DNA of 56,935 nt. Origin: Paraburkholderia haematera. GTDB taxonomy: Bacteria; Pseudomonadota; Gammaproteobacteria; Burkholderiales; Burkholderiaceae. The stretch is taken from contig NZ_CAJNBK010000032.1 of NCBI RefSeq assembly GCF_905220975.1, forward strand, positions 1-56,935. Reading direction: 5' to 3'. The first letter of the stretch is position 1. The number at the start of each line of letters is the position of its first letter. The position numbers were made by a program, and so were the translations under genes. Shown one piece after another: positions 8,762-17,009 of the stretch. The notes under the pieces were generated by a model that was not told the origin of the DNA, did no database searches, and worked only from the letters and a program-made list of their open reading frames with translations.

Positions 8762-9913
8762 CTAGAACGTATGCCGCAGGCCGGCCATGATGGCTAGCTG
8801 GGTTGTGCCATACGCCGAGCTCAGGGCGTTGACGCCCTGGAACTGGGCGCCAACCATTCCGCCGCGATACAGCGAATAGTCGGCTTCCAGATAGGTATCC
8901 GTGCGTTTGGACCAGTTATAGTCCGCGAGCAGCTGGAATTGCGTCGCGTTCCCGTCGGCCGCTTGCGTCTTCCCAGTCTGAATCGTGCGCCATACGTTCG
9001 CAGAAAGGTGAGTCGCATTCCCGACCAACTGCGTCACCCCACCAAAAAACATTTGCCGGGAACTGAATGTATTGAATTTAAGCGCGGACAATTCCGGCGC
9101 GCTGAATGGGCCGTTAGGGAAATTGCCGACAAACCCCGCGTCCTGCCGGTTCACGGCCCATCCGGCACTGACTGTCGTATCGCCGAGCGAATAGGACCCG
9201 CCAGCAGTCCAGGATTTGAAGTGCGCGGAAGTGTTGACGGCATCGCGCGAGTCCAGGTACGCGGCAGCCAGACGCAATGGCGCGCCGGGCAAATAGAGTA
9301 TCGATGCCCCAATCTGACTTCCCGAACCAAATGAACCTGCATTGCCACCAAACGCATACGACACCTCGGCGGTGAGGGTTTGCCATCGCGCCGCGTACTT
9401 CACCATGTTGCTGGTCCACACGCCCTGGGCCATCATGACTTCCGGCCGAAACTGGTAGAAGGTCGGCAGCCATGCATTGGTCACGAAGGCGCCCACAACA
9501 GCGTCGGTAAGCGGGTTGATCTGACGGCCCATGGTCAACTTTCCGTAGCTGCTCGACTGCAGGCCGACAAAAGCCGTATTGAAGAACGGATAAGCGGGGT
9601 CGGTCGCCCCGGTGTTCGGGAAAAAGCGATTCTCCAGCTGGAATACGACCTTCGTTCCGCCACCAATGTCTTCCGCTCCCTTGAATCCCCAAAGGCTCTC
9701 GTTTGCACCATTGGCGAGCTGCACACGAGAATCGCCTTTCGCATTCGCATGAGTCGTGTAGCGAATGCCTTCATCGACGACACCGAAGAGCGTGACCGAC
9801 GACTGCGCGGCAGCTGAGACGGAGTACAGCGCCGCAGTAGACATGACGACTGCCAACAGGCCGGCCTTGCGTCGATGCCCCTCTTTTCCAGCCAATCTCC
9901 TTACCTTCGTCAT
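8762..9913 (-). CDS. outer-membrane porin, Burkholderia general type
   Basis: The 383-residue protein has a signal peptide ending in SAAAQ, then the mature start SSVTLFGVVDEGIRYTT typical of trimeric 16-strand proteobacterial porins. The family signatures GAEDIGGGTKVVFQLENRF and YGKLTMGRQINPL follow, and it ends in an aromatic residue (AGLRHTF), the outer-membrane assembly signal. The listed ATG start gives a charged N-region; a shorter signal peptide from an internal start is possible. It lies downstream of the acyl-CoA ligase and monooxygenase-esterase genes on the same strand and probably admits their substrate. The solute is not predictable. Confidence 0.92.
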   Translation of the reverse strand: MTKVRRLAGKEGHRRKAGLLAVVMSTAALYSVSAAAQSSVTLFGVVDEGIRYTTHANAKGDSRVQLANGANESLWGFKGAEDIGGGTKVVFQLENRFFPNTGATDPAYPFFNTAFVGLQSSSYGKLTMGRQINPLTDAVVGAFVTNAWLPTFYQFRPEVMMAQGVWTSNMVKYAARWQTLTAEVSYAFGGNAGSFGSGSQIGASILYLPGAPLRLAAAYLDSRDAVNTSAHFKSWTAGGSYSLGDTTVSAGWAVNRQDAGFVGNFPNGPFSAPELSALKFNTFSSRQMFFGGVTQLVGNATHLSANVWRTIQTGKTQAADGNATQFQLLADYNWSKRTDTYLEADYSLYRGGMVGAQFQGVNALSSAYGTTQLAIMAGLRHTF

Positions 9914-10286
9914 ATATAAATTCCGATTTTATGATTATGTCGTACTACGAACAATATGAACCACATCGGCAGCTTGTTCATTGCCAGCCGGGCACGAGCG
10001 CTTGAGTTCTTCCTGTTGCGTGACTCAATGAGCCGGCATAACCTGATTCGCCTGCCGGCTCGGCGAAAACCTCATTCTCTGGCGGCACCGGCTCCGATCA
10101 AGGCGTTGTGTCCACAGCCACACGTTGCCCGGAAACTTTCACCACAACTGCCAGAAAACTTACTTTGCGCGCTGCGAACGCATCAGCCACTGCGCCACGC
10201 CTTATTCCGCCGCGTTGACGAGGTCTGGGGGATAACCCTGGAGGCGTCCTATCAGCGTGGTCAAAACACATCACACCGGCAACGGA
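9914..10286. other. 373-bp non-coding gap upstream of the porin
   Basis: The gap should contain the porin promoter, and an AT-rich patch with ATATATAA lies immediately upstream of the porin start. No protein-like frame, clear terminator hairpin with a T tract, or tRNA was found. Short open frames here read as random GC-rich sequence. Confidence 0.5.
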
Positions 10287-11981
10287 TCAATCCAGCCGGC
10301 GACCCTCGGGTCGAACGCTTCGACTCCCCGTTTCCTCTTCCTGCAGCAGTCGCCACTGGATTTTTCCGCTCGCGGTGCGGGGCAAGCTGGCGGCAAACTG
10401 AATGACACGCGGGGTCTTATAGGACGCCATGCGTTCGCGGGCCCACGACACAATTTCTTCTTCCGTTGCGTGCTCGCCTTTCCGAAGCACGATGACCGCC
10501 TTTACCGACTCGCCTCGACGCGGGTCTTGAGTCGCAATGACACACGCTTCCTGTACAGAAGGATGTTCGAACAGCATGGCCTCGACCTCGGCCGGCCAGA
10601 CTTTGTAGCCGGAGGCGTTGATCATGCGTTTGAGCCGGTCGACGATGAAGAAATATCCGTCCCGATCTACATAGCCGAGGTCGCCGGTGCGCAAGTAGCG
10701 CTTGCCATCGATCACAACGAACGCCTCTCGCGTGGCTTCGGGCGACTTCCAATACCCGTCGAATACTTGCGGGCCGCTGACGAGAATCTCGCCTGTTTCG
10801 CCTTCACCGAGAGGCTCGAGCGTCTCGGGATCGACAACGAGTGAATCCGTGTTGAAGACGGGCACCCCCATGCACTGTTGCTTGCTGTGCTTCGGCGGAT
10901 TGATGTGCGTCGCCGCCATCGTCTCGGTGAGACCGTACCCTTCCACGTACGGGATGCCCCAACGCGCCTCTATCTGCTGCGCGACAGCCTGCGGCATCGC
11001 GGCACCGCCACCGCTCAGGTACGCAATGGAACTCAGGTCGAACCTGTCGACGCCCGCCTGGTTCAGCAGGTCGATGAGCATCGTGGGAACCGTGATCCAT
11101 GTGCTGACGCGGTGGCGTTCAATCACGTGCGCGGCACATTTCGCATCCCAGCGGGTCATGATTGCCATCGTGGCGCCGATGAAGATTGGCATGTTCATGC
11201 AGTTCTGCATGCCGGTGACGTGAAACAACGGCACGGAGCACAGCATCACGCTTTCATTCGCGAGGTTCGGCCATTCAGCGCACGAGACCGTTGAATGCAT
11301 CACGCTGCGATGGGTATGGATGCACCCTTTGGGGCGACCGGTCGTGCCGGACGTATACGGAATGACCGCGAGATCCTCGGGCCCGGATTCGTGGTCGCGC
11401 GGAATGCACTCGCGAGAAAGCGCGTCGTTCCAGGCAATGAGGGTGTGGTCGCCGACAGATTCCGCATGGTGCGGCCCGGACGACGTCAGGACCTCGGGCA
11501 GCGGCAGATCGGTGCGCTCGCGCAGATAGTCGGGATAGCGTGCAGGGACCACATAATCTACCTGGCGGCCCAGCAACGGCCGTACGTGCTCCATGCGTTC
11601 TTCGCCGACGAAGGCGACTCTAGCCCCGCTATCTTCGAGTATGTGCTGCAGTTCCGAAGTACGGTTCATCGGATTGACGGGCACGACTACCGCATCGGCG
11701 CGCAGCACCGCATAAAAGGCGATGACGAACTGCGGACTGTTCTGCATGTACAGGACCACGCGGTCACCGCGGGCGATGCCGCAGTGCTGCTGCAGGAAGC
11801 CAGCCATCGCGTCGACTTGATGTCGCAACTGCCGGTAGCTTACGGAACTGCCGTAGTAATGGATTGCAGCCTTTTCCGGATGGCGGTTCGAGGAGACTTC
11901 GAGATTCGTGTACAGCGATGTCTGCGGCGCGGATAAATGGCGCGGCGTGCCGACCGGCTGACGCGTTGATGTTGCCGTCAT
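10287..11981 (-). CDS. AMP-forming acyl-CoA ligase
   Basis: The 564-residue product has the ANL-superfamily motifs VIPYTSGTTGRPKGCIHTHRS, EGYGLTETMAATH, RTGDLGYVDRDGYF, DRLKRMINASGYKVWPAEVE and the C-terminal lysine motif PRTASGKIQWRLL. It activates a carboxylic acid to its CoA thioester. I start it at the ATG at 11981, which follows GGAGTAGAC; the open frame runs to 12251 but that extension is arginine-rich and not family-like. It is 181 bp downstream of the monooxygenase-esterase fusion and upstream of a porin, all leftward. The substrate may be the acid released by the esterase domain, which is inference. Confidence 0.9.
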   Translation of the reverse strand: MTATSTRQPVGTPRHLSAPQTSLYTNLEVSSNRHPEKAAIHYYGSSVSYRQLRHQVDAMAGFLQQHCGIARGDRVVLYMQNSPQFVIAFYAVLRADAVVVPVNPMNRTSELQHILEDSGARVAFVGEERMEHVRPLLGRQVDYVVPARYPDYLRERTDLPLPEVLTSSGPHHAESVGDHTLIAWNDALSRECIPRDHESGPEDLAVIPYTSGTTGRPKGCIHTHRSVMHSTVSCAEWPNLANESVMLCSVPLFHVTGMQNCMNMPIFIGATMAIMTRWDAKCAAHVIERHRVSTWITVPTMLIDLLNQAGVDRFDLSSIAYLSGGGAAMPQAVAQQIEARWGIPYVEGYGLTETMAATHINPPKHSKQQCMGVPVFNTDSLVVDPETLEPLGEGETGEILVSGPQVFDGYWKSPEATREAFVVIDGKRYLRTGDLGYVDRDGYFFIVDRLKRMINASGYKVWPAEVEAMLFEHPSVQEACVIATQDPRRGESVKAVIVLRKGEHATEEEIVSWARERMASYKTPRVIQFAASLPRTASGKIQWRLLQEEETGSRSVRPEGRRLD

Positions 11982-12162
11982 GTCTACTCCGAGCATGAGA
12001 CGAAATGCAGTGATAGGGCGAAGCGCCTGGAAACCGATTGCCTGCATCACGGGCGAGTCGCGCCATAACGAATAAAGCAGGCAGGATCTGCCCACGCCGG
12101 CGATGCGTGAGCAGGGTGTGGAAGATCCGAACCGGCACAGTGCGCGAGGCGGATGCGTCTGT

Positions 12163-14292
12163 CTACGTCTGAAGAAGCTGGCGGCTCCACTGGCCGATTT
12201 CTTCAAGCGTCCCGGCGGTTTCCGGCAGAAACGGGAAGAGCGTGAAGACATGAACCGAATCGCCCACCATCTTCAGCGTCACGTTCGCGCCGGCCGCCCT
12301 TGCCCGCTCCGCAAAGCGAGTCGTGTCGCTCTCCAGCACCTCTCCCTCGACGGCCGAAAGGAATACCGGCGGAAGGTCTGCAAGGTCCGCGAACAACGGT
12401 GAGACCATCGGATCGGTCGGCTCGTGACCCTGGAAGTAGGACGCGACAAGATTGGACAGCGTCTCGCGATTCGCGGCCGGGTCGTCTCCCGAATTCGCCA
12501 TGATGGAGGGGCCGCCAAGCGTGAGGTCCGTGAGCGGGCAGATTGCAATGACGCCGCCCGGCAACGGTAGCCCCGCGCGGCGCAACGCAGCAGCCAGCGC
12601 CAGGGCGAGGCCGCCACCGGACGATTCGCCGCTCAGGAACACCGTCGAGGGATCGACACCCGCTGCGAGCACGCCGCGATAAGCGCTGAATGCGTCATCG
12701 AAAGCCGCCGGATACGGATGCTCGGGCGCGAGGCGATAGTCGACCGTGTAGCACGGACCGTTCAGCGCGCGAGAGAGACGGCTTGCGTATTCAACCGAGC
12801 TCTTCGCCGAGCCCAGCACGTAGCCGCCGCCGTGGAAGTGCAACACGGTGGCCTGTTGCCCTGCTCCCGCTGCGACCACCCGCAACGCGCTCACCCCGTG
12901 CAGATCGACGTCCGTCACTTCGGTGCTGGCGGGCGCCGGGAACTGCTCCAGAAGGAATCGTTCGTAGGCTGCACGCTGTCCCCGGTCGCCACGCGCAATG
13001 TCATCCGGTTTGAACACCCCCTTCCAGAGATCGAAAGCGCGCTGGCTCTCGGGGCGCGCCATCCGCTTTCCTTCACGCGCCGCGCTCAAACCGACCACCT
13101 CGCCAGGCGGCAGTTTGGCGGCTTCGAGAACGTCGTGCCCCCACGCGAACGACCACGAAGCCTCGGCCAGCGGATCGATACGCGAGAGCCCCTTCAGGCG
13201 TCCGTTACGCTGGCGTACACGTGCCTCGTCGGGCTCGTGCGCCCAATCGACGACAAATCGCGCGCCCGCCTGAATCCGCGTCGTACGCGGCTGACGGCGC
13301 CGTTCGTATTCCAGCAGCGCGTCCTGAACGCCGGCCCGGCCATGCTTCTCGAGACAGGTGGCAAGAACCCATGCGTCTTCGATCGCCTGACAGGCGCCTT
13401 GCGCCAGGTAGGGCACCATCGCATGCGCGGCGTCGCCGAGCAGGGCGATCCGTCCCGTACTCCAGTGTTCGATCGGATCCCGGTGGTACATCCCCGTAAT
13501 GAACGTCGAGTCCACGGCGTCGAGCATCTTCTGGACAGTCGGCTCGGAACCCTCGAACGAGCGCCGCAGTTGCGCGACGTCGCCCGACTGGGTCCACGAT
13601 TCGCGGCTCACTTCGGTTGCCGGCACCGACGCCAGAATGCTGTAGAGGTCCTTACGCACCCAGTACGAAACGATATTCCTGCCTATGCCGAACCAGTTGT
13701 TCCCGGCCACCGGCAACCTCAGGCCCTTGAGCCGGTCGGCCGGGATGAGCGAACGCCACATCAGGATGTTGGCGAACTGCTTCTCCTCGGGTCCCCGGAG
13801 CGCCGTCCGAACGGCAGAGTGAATGCCATCCGCGCCGATCACGGCGTCGCCGCGAATCACTTCGCCGTTTTGCAACGTGACGCAGGCGCCCTCGTCGTCC
13901 TGGGACACCGACGCGACCTCTGCCCCCAGCCGGATCACATTGGGCGGCACGGCCTTCGCGAGCAGGTCGATCAGGTCGGCGCGGTGGACGTTGTAGAGCA
14001 ACGCGCCATAACGGGCCTCGGCCTCTTTGCCCAGTGGCGCCACGTACAGGAGACGCCCGGTCGACAACTCGAGGTAGTCAAAGCGCTCCGGCACGGTTGC
14101 AATGCCCGCCAGCGCGGGCTCAAGCCCCAATTCCCGCAGCACGATCGTGCCGTTCGCCGCGATCTGGACGCCCGCCCCCACCTCGGTCAATTGCGGGGCG
14201 CGCTCCAGTACAATCGGCTCGATGCCGTGGCGCAGCAGCGCCAGAGCGGTTGTGAGGCCACCAATGCCTCCTCCTACGATTACGACTTTCAT
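12163..14292 (-). CDS. fusion protein: FAD-dependent monooxygenase plus HSL-type esterase
   Basis: One uninterrupted 709-residue frame encodes two enzymes. Residues 1 to about 395 are a group A flavoprotein hydroxylase of the salicylate-hydroxylase type: dinucleotide fold VIVGGGIGGLTTALAL at the N terminus, the DG motif VIGADGIHSAVR near 150-162, and the GD motif ALLGDAAHAMVPYLAQGACQAIED near 283-306. Residues from about 415 form a hormone-sensitive-lipase-family hydrolase: HGGG at about 487-490, the box GESSGG with nucleophile serine near 557, an EVLESD acid region and a DSVHVF histidine. The ATG at 14292 has GGAG upstream. A TetR gene is divergent. It could hydroxylate an aromatic ester or amide and hydrolyse it, or the reverse; the substrate is unknown. 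No frameshift or stop is seen at the junction. Confidence 0.88.
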   Translation of the reverse strand: MKVVIVGGGIGGLTTALALLRHGIEPIVLERAPQLTEVGAGVQIAANGTIVLRELGLEPALAGIATVPERFDYLELSTGRLLYVAPLGKEAEARYGALLYNVHRADLIDLLAKAVPPNVIRLGAEVASVSQDDEGACVTLQNGEVIRGDAVIGADGIHSAVRTALRGPEEKQFANILMWRSLIPADRLKGLRLPVAGNNWFGIGRNIVSYWVRKDLYSILASVPATEVSRESWTQSGDVAQLRRSFEGSEPTVQKMLDAVDSTFITGMYHRDPIEHWSTGRIALLGDAAHAMVPYLAQGACQAIEDAWVLATCLEKHGRAGVQDALLEYERRRQPRTTRIQAGARFVVDWAHEPDEARVRQRNGRLKGLSRIDPLAEASWSFAWGHDVLEAAKLPPGEVVGLSAAREGKRMARPESQRAFDLWKGVFKPDDIARGDRGQRAAYERFLLEQFPAPASTEVTDVDLHGVSALRVVAAGAGQQATVLHFHGGGYVLGSAKSSVEYASRLSRALNGPCYTVDYRLAPEHPYPAAFDDAFSAYRGVLAAGVDPSTVFLSGESSGGGLALALAAALRRAGLPLPGGVIAICPLTDLTLGGPSIMANSGDDPAANRETLSNLVASYFQGHEPTDPMVSPLFADLADLPPVFLSAVEGEVLESDTTRFAERARAAGANVTLKMVGDSVHVFTLFPFLPETAGTLEEIGQWSRQLLQT

Positions 14293-14306
14293 GCTAAGTT
14301 TCTCCA

Positions 14307-14340
14307 ACTGGGTTAGTTACTCCAGTGTAGTTAATTAACT
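14307..14340. promoter_or_regulatory. candidate TetR operators between the monooxygenase-esterase and tetR genes
   Basis: Two inverted repeats lie in the 63-bp divergent gap. AGTTAATTAACT at 14329-14340 is a perfect 12-bp palindrome. ACTGG and CCAGT at 14307-14326 form a second imperfect dyad around GTTAGTTACT, which itself contains a GTTA half-site. Their position against both start codons fits autoregulation and repression by the adjacent TetR protein. Binding is inferred, not shown. Confidence 0.5.
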
Positions 14341-14355
14341 CGACACGGTAAAGTA

Positions 14356-15033
14356 ATGGCGACGTCAGGGAAAACCCTTCGCTCGGATGGAGCGGAGACG
14401 CGAATTCGCTTAAAAGAAGAAGCCCAACGCCTGTTCGCGCTGCGCGGACTGGACGGGGTTTCCGTGCAGGACATCATCTCGGCCGCGGGGCAGAGAAACA
14501 GCGCCTCGCTGCGCTACTACTTTGGCAACAAACTGGAACTGGCGCGTGAGCTGGTCGTCGACGGCGCGCGCCTGATCGACGAAGACCGTCAGGCGCGGCT
14601 CGACAGACTGGAGGCGGAGGAAGGAATAAACGTGCGGGCGGTATTGGGTGCGCTGCTTTTTCCGATGCTTGAACTGGCGGATCGCACGGGTCAGGCGACC
14701 TACATCCGCATGATCGCCAACTTGCAGTTGAACAACCGCGCGTTCTTGCGGGAGGCGCTGGAAAACAAGTGGAATCTGGGTTATCAGCGTTGCAACGCCC
14801 AGCTCCGGAACCTGCTTGCCGATATTCCGCCGGCAATCGTCGATCACCGGCTGTCGCTCATCAGCATCTACGGCAATGCCTCACTGGCAGCGTGGGAAGC
14901 GAGCCGGGACAGTGGCGAATCGGGCGCGCTCTGGTCCCCGCAATACGCCGTGTCCAGTTTGATGGACAGCTTTGAAAGCGTACTCACCGCCGCACCCTCG
15001 GAGGAAACGCGGTCCCTGCTGAGGGAGAGCTGA
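14356..15033 (+). CDS. TetR family transcriptional regulator
   Basis: This 225-residue protein has an N-terminal TetR helix-turn-helix (RIRLKEEAQRLFALRGLDGVSVQDIISAAG, then SASLRYYFGNKLELARELV) and a divergent helical ligand-binding domain. The start codon ATG at 14356 follows GGTAAAGTA. It is divergent from the monooxygenase-esterase fusion with palindromes between them, so it most likely represses that gene and the downstream ligase and porin until a substrate or product binds. The gene converges on poxB, ending 28 bp before it. Confidence 0.9.
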   Translation: MATSGKTLRSDGAETRIRLKEEAQRLFALRGLDGVSVQDIISAAGQRNSASLRYYFGNKLELARELVVDGARLIDEDRQARLDRLEAEEGINVRAVLGALLFPMLELADRTGQATYIRMIANLQLNNRAFLREALENKWNLGYQRCNAQLRNLLADIPPAIVDHRLSLISIYGNASLAAWEASRDSGESGALWSPQYAVSSLMDSFESVLTAAPSEETRSLLRES

Positions 15034-15061
15034 CCGCGAGTTTCCCGGCTGCCGGCAAGGC

Positions 15062-16774
15062 CTACAAATTTTCGCGGATCATGGCGAACACGTCGGCGGA
15101 CTGCCCCTGCAGCATGGCTTTCGCTGAATACAGGACCATGCCGTAGGCCGAGCCCCACTCGATCTTCGGCGGCATGACGAGCGTCATCGTGTCGACCTTG
15201 ACGTTCAGAAGCGCGGGGCCGGGCTCCTTCAACCATGTCATGACGGCCTCTTCGAGCTCGTCGGCTTTTGTCACCGTGCGCCCCCACAATCCGATCGCCT
15301 CGGCGACCTTGCCGAAGTCCGGGTTTTGCAGGCCCGTATAGAGCGGGAGCATGCCTTCGGACTTCTGCTCGATGTCGATAAATCCAAGCTTGCCGTTGTC
15401 GAACACGACCACCTTGACCGCCAGCTTCTCCTGCACGAGCGTCATGAGCTCACCGAACAGCATGGCGAGACCGCCGTCGCCGGACATGGAAATCACCTGG
15501 CGTCCAGGCTGGCACTTCTGCAGCCCCATTGACATGGGCAGGGCCGCCGCCATCGTGCCGTGGAGCAGACTCGAAAACACCCGGCGTTTTCCGTTCGTGT
15601 CGATATGCCGGTAAAGCCAGACAGTAGGCGTCCCGTCGTCGGCACAGAAGAGTGCATCGCTCGCTGCGTGCCGGTTGATCAGCTCGGTCAGATAGATGGG
15701 CGGAATCGTTCCGCGGTTCGACGCGACGGCCTTGGACCGGTGGGTTTCCAGTGCGCTGGCGTGCCGTTCGACGAGCTTGTCGCGGAACTCGGTTGACGTG
15801 CGCGGTTTGAGGCGCGGCAACAAGGCCTCCATTGTCGATTTGATATCGCCAACCAGCCCTAGCGTGACCGGATGCCGGCGGCCGAGATGATCGGGTGCGA
15901 GGTCGATCTGAACGATCCTGGCCTTCTCCGGATAGAACTGCCGCCACGCGAAGTCGGCGCCCAGCAACAGCAAGGTCTCGCATTCTGATACCGCCAGATA
16001 GCCTGCTTCGCCGCCGATAATGCCGGTCATGCCAACGTTATACGGGTTGTCATGCTCCAGCGCGTCTTTTGCGCGGGACGTGTGTGCAATGGGCGCCTTC
16101 AGCCGCTCGGCCACCGCCAGGATTTCGGCGTGTGCACCACGGCATCCGGAACCCCCGTAGATCGCGATCTTGTCGCCGCCCGAATTGAGGATGTCAGCGA
16201 CACGGTCGAGGTCCGCATCGCTCGGCCGGACCTCAGGCACATTCGTGTGGACCGAATACGGGACGTCATCGCTCGCATTGGCATGGGCGATGTCAACCGG
16301 CACGATCAGCACGGCGACGCCACGCTTTGCAATGGCGGTCTGACAGGCAATCACGGTTTTGCGTCGCGCCTGCTCCGGCGTAATGATCATGTCGCAGAAC
16401 ACGCTGCACGATCCGTAGATCGCCTTGAAGTCGACTTCCTGCGGAAAGTTAAAGCCGAGTTCCTCGCTCGCTACCTGAGTTGCGATCAGGATAACCGGAG
16501 CCCGATTGCGGTTGGCATCCACCAGGCCGTTAATGAAGTGAAGGCTGCCAGGGCCACAGCTTCCCGCCACGGCCGTGAGGTTGCCGGTCAACATGGCTTC
16601 GGCTTCGGCGGCGAATGCCCCCGCCTCCTCATGGCGCACATGGACCCACTCGATATCGCTCTCGTTGATGTGGTGAGCGATGAGATTCAGCGTGTCGCCC
16701 ACGATCCCGTAGCAATGCTTGACGCCCGCCGAGGCGAGCGTATCTACGATGATTTCGGCCACTTTTTTGCTCAT
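15062..16774 (-). CDS. poxB: thiamine-pyrophosphate-dependent pyruvate oxidase (quinone), PoxB-like
   Basis: The 570-residue length and pattern match E. coli pyruvate dehydrogenase (quinone): N-terminal ETLxSAGVKHCYGIVGDTLN-like segment, RHEEAGAFAAEAEAMLTG with the catalytic glutamate, AGSCGPGSLHFINGL, and the TPP-binding GDGGLAMLFGEL with the distal asparagine in VFDNGKLGF. It would convert pyruvate to acetate and CO2 and pass electrons to ubiquinone at the membrane. I chose the ATG at 16774, preceded by AGGAG; the open frame extends upstream without a site. The gene stands alone between TetR and the AAA regulator. Related TPP enzymes such as acetolactate synthase are the main alternative. 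Confidence 0.85.
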   Translation of the reverse strand: MSKKVAEIIVDTLASAGVKHCYGIVGDTLNLIAHHINESDIEWVHVRHEEAGAFAAEAEAMLTGNLTAVAGSCGPGSLHFINGLVDANRNRAPVILIATQVASEELGFNFPQEVDFKAIYGSCSVFCDMIITPEQARRKTVIACQTAIAKRGVAVLIVPVDIAHANASDDVPYSVHTNVPEVRPSDADLDRVADILNSGGDKIAIYGGSGCRGAHAEILAVAERLKAPIAHTSRAKDALEHDNPYNVGMTGIIGGEAGYLAVSECETLLLLGADFAWRQFYPEKARIVQIDLAPDHLGRRHPVTLGLVGDIKSTMEALLPRLKPRTSTEFRDKLVERHASALETHRSKAVASNRGTIPPIYLTELINRHAASDALFCADDGTPTVWLYRHIDTNGKRRVFSSLLHGTMAAALPMSMGLQKCQPGRQVISMSGDGGLAMLFGELMTLVQEKLAVKVVVFDNGKLGFIDIEQKSEGMLPLYTGLQNPDFGKVAEAIGLWGRTVTKADELEEAVMTWLKEPGPALLNVKVDTMTLVMPPKIEWGSAYGMVLYSAKAMLQGQSADVFAMIRENL

Positions 16775-16919
16775 GTCGACATCTCCTGAAGGTGCTCCAT
16801 GCATAAAATGATCCGCTGCCAGTGTGAAGCGCAGACCCGGTGTGTGCGTCGCCGCGGGTCGTGCTGATTCCATCGGTGGGACGAATCACTTATCTTGCAT
16901 CGACGCCTTACTACCCGAT

Positions 16920-16937
16920 ATCACCCTGAGGGGTGAT
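16920..16937. promoter_or_regulatory. palindromic site upstream of poxB
   Basis: ATCACCC TGAG GGGTGAT is a perfect 7-bp inverted repeat with a 4-bp spacer, about 145 bp before the poxB start. It is a plausible operator for poxB. It shares a CCCTGA-to-GGGG look with the site at 7713-7727 but the spacing differs, so one protein for both is not established. Confidence 0.4.
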
Positions 16938-16958
16938 CGGCGCGATGACGGCTCCCCC

Positions 16959-16989
16959 ATGCCTCATTCCTGATGCCTCATTCCTGATG
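16959..16989. repeat. 14-bp tandem repeat, about 2.2 copies
   Basis: ATGCCTCATTCCTG occurs twice head to tail at 16959-16972 and 16973-16986, followed by ATG. It lies in the gap between poxB and the large AAA-type regulator. It is probably a small slippage-type duplication; no function is apparent. Confidence 0.8.
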
Positions 16990-17009
16990 TCACATGTTTG
17001 AAGCCTGTG

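Noticed and set aside
12718..14316. Rightward frame of over 500 codons opposite the monooxygenase-esterase fusion
   Set aside because: Shadow of the fusion gene; no recognisable motif and no ribosome-binding site.
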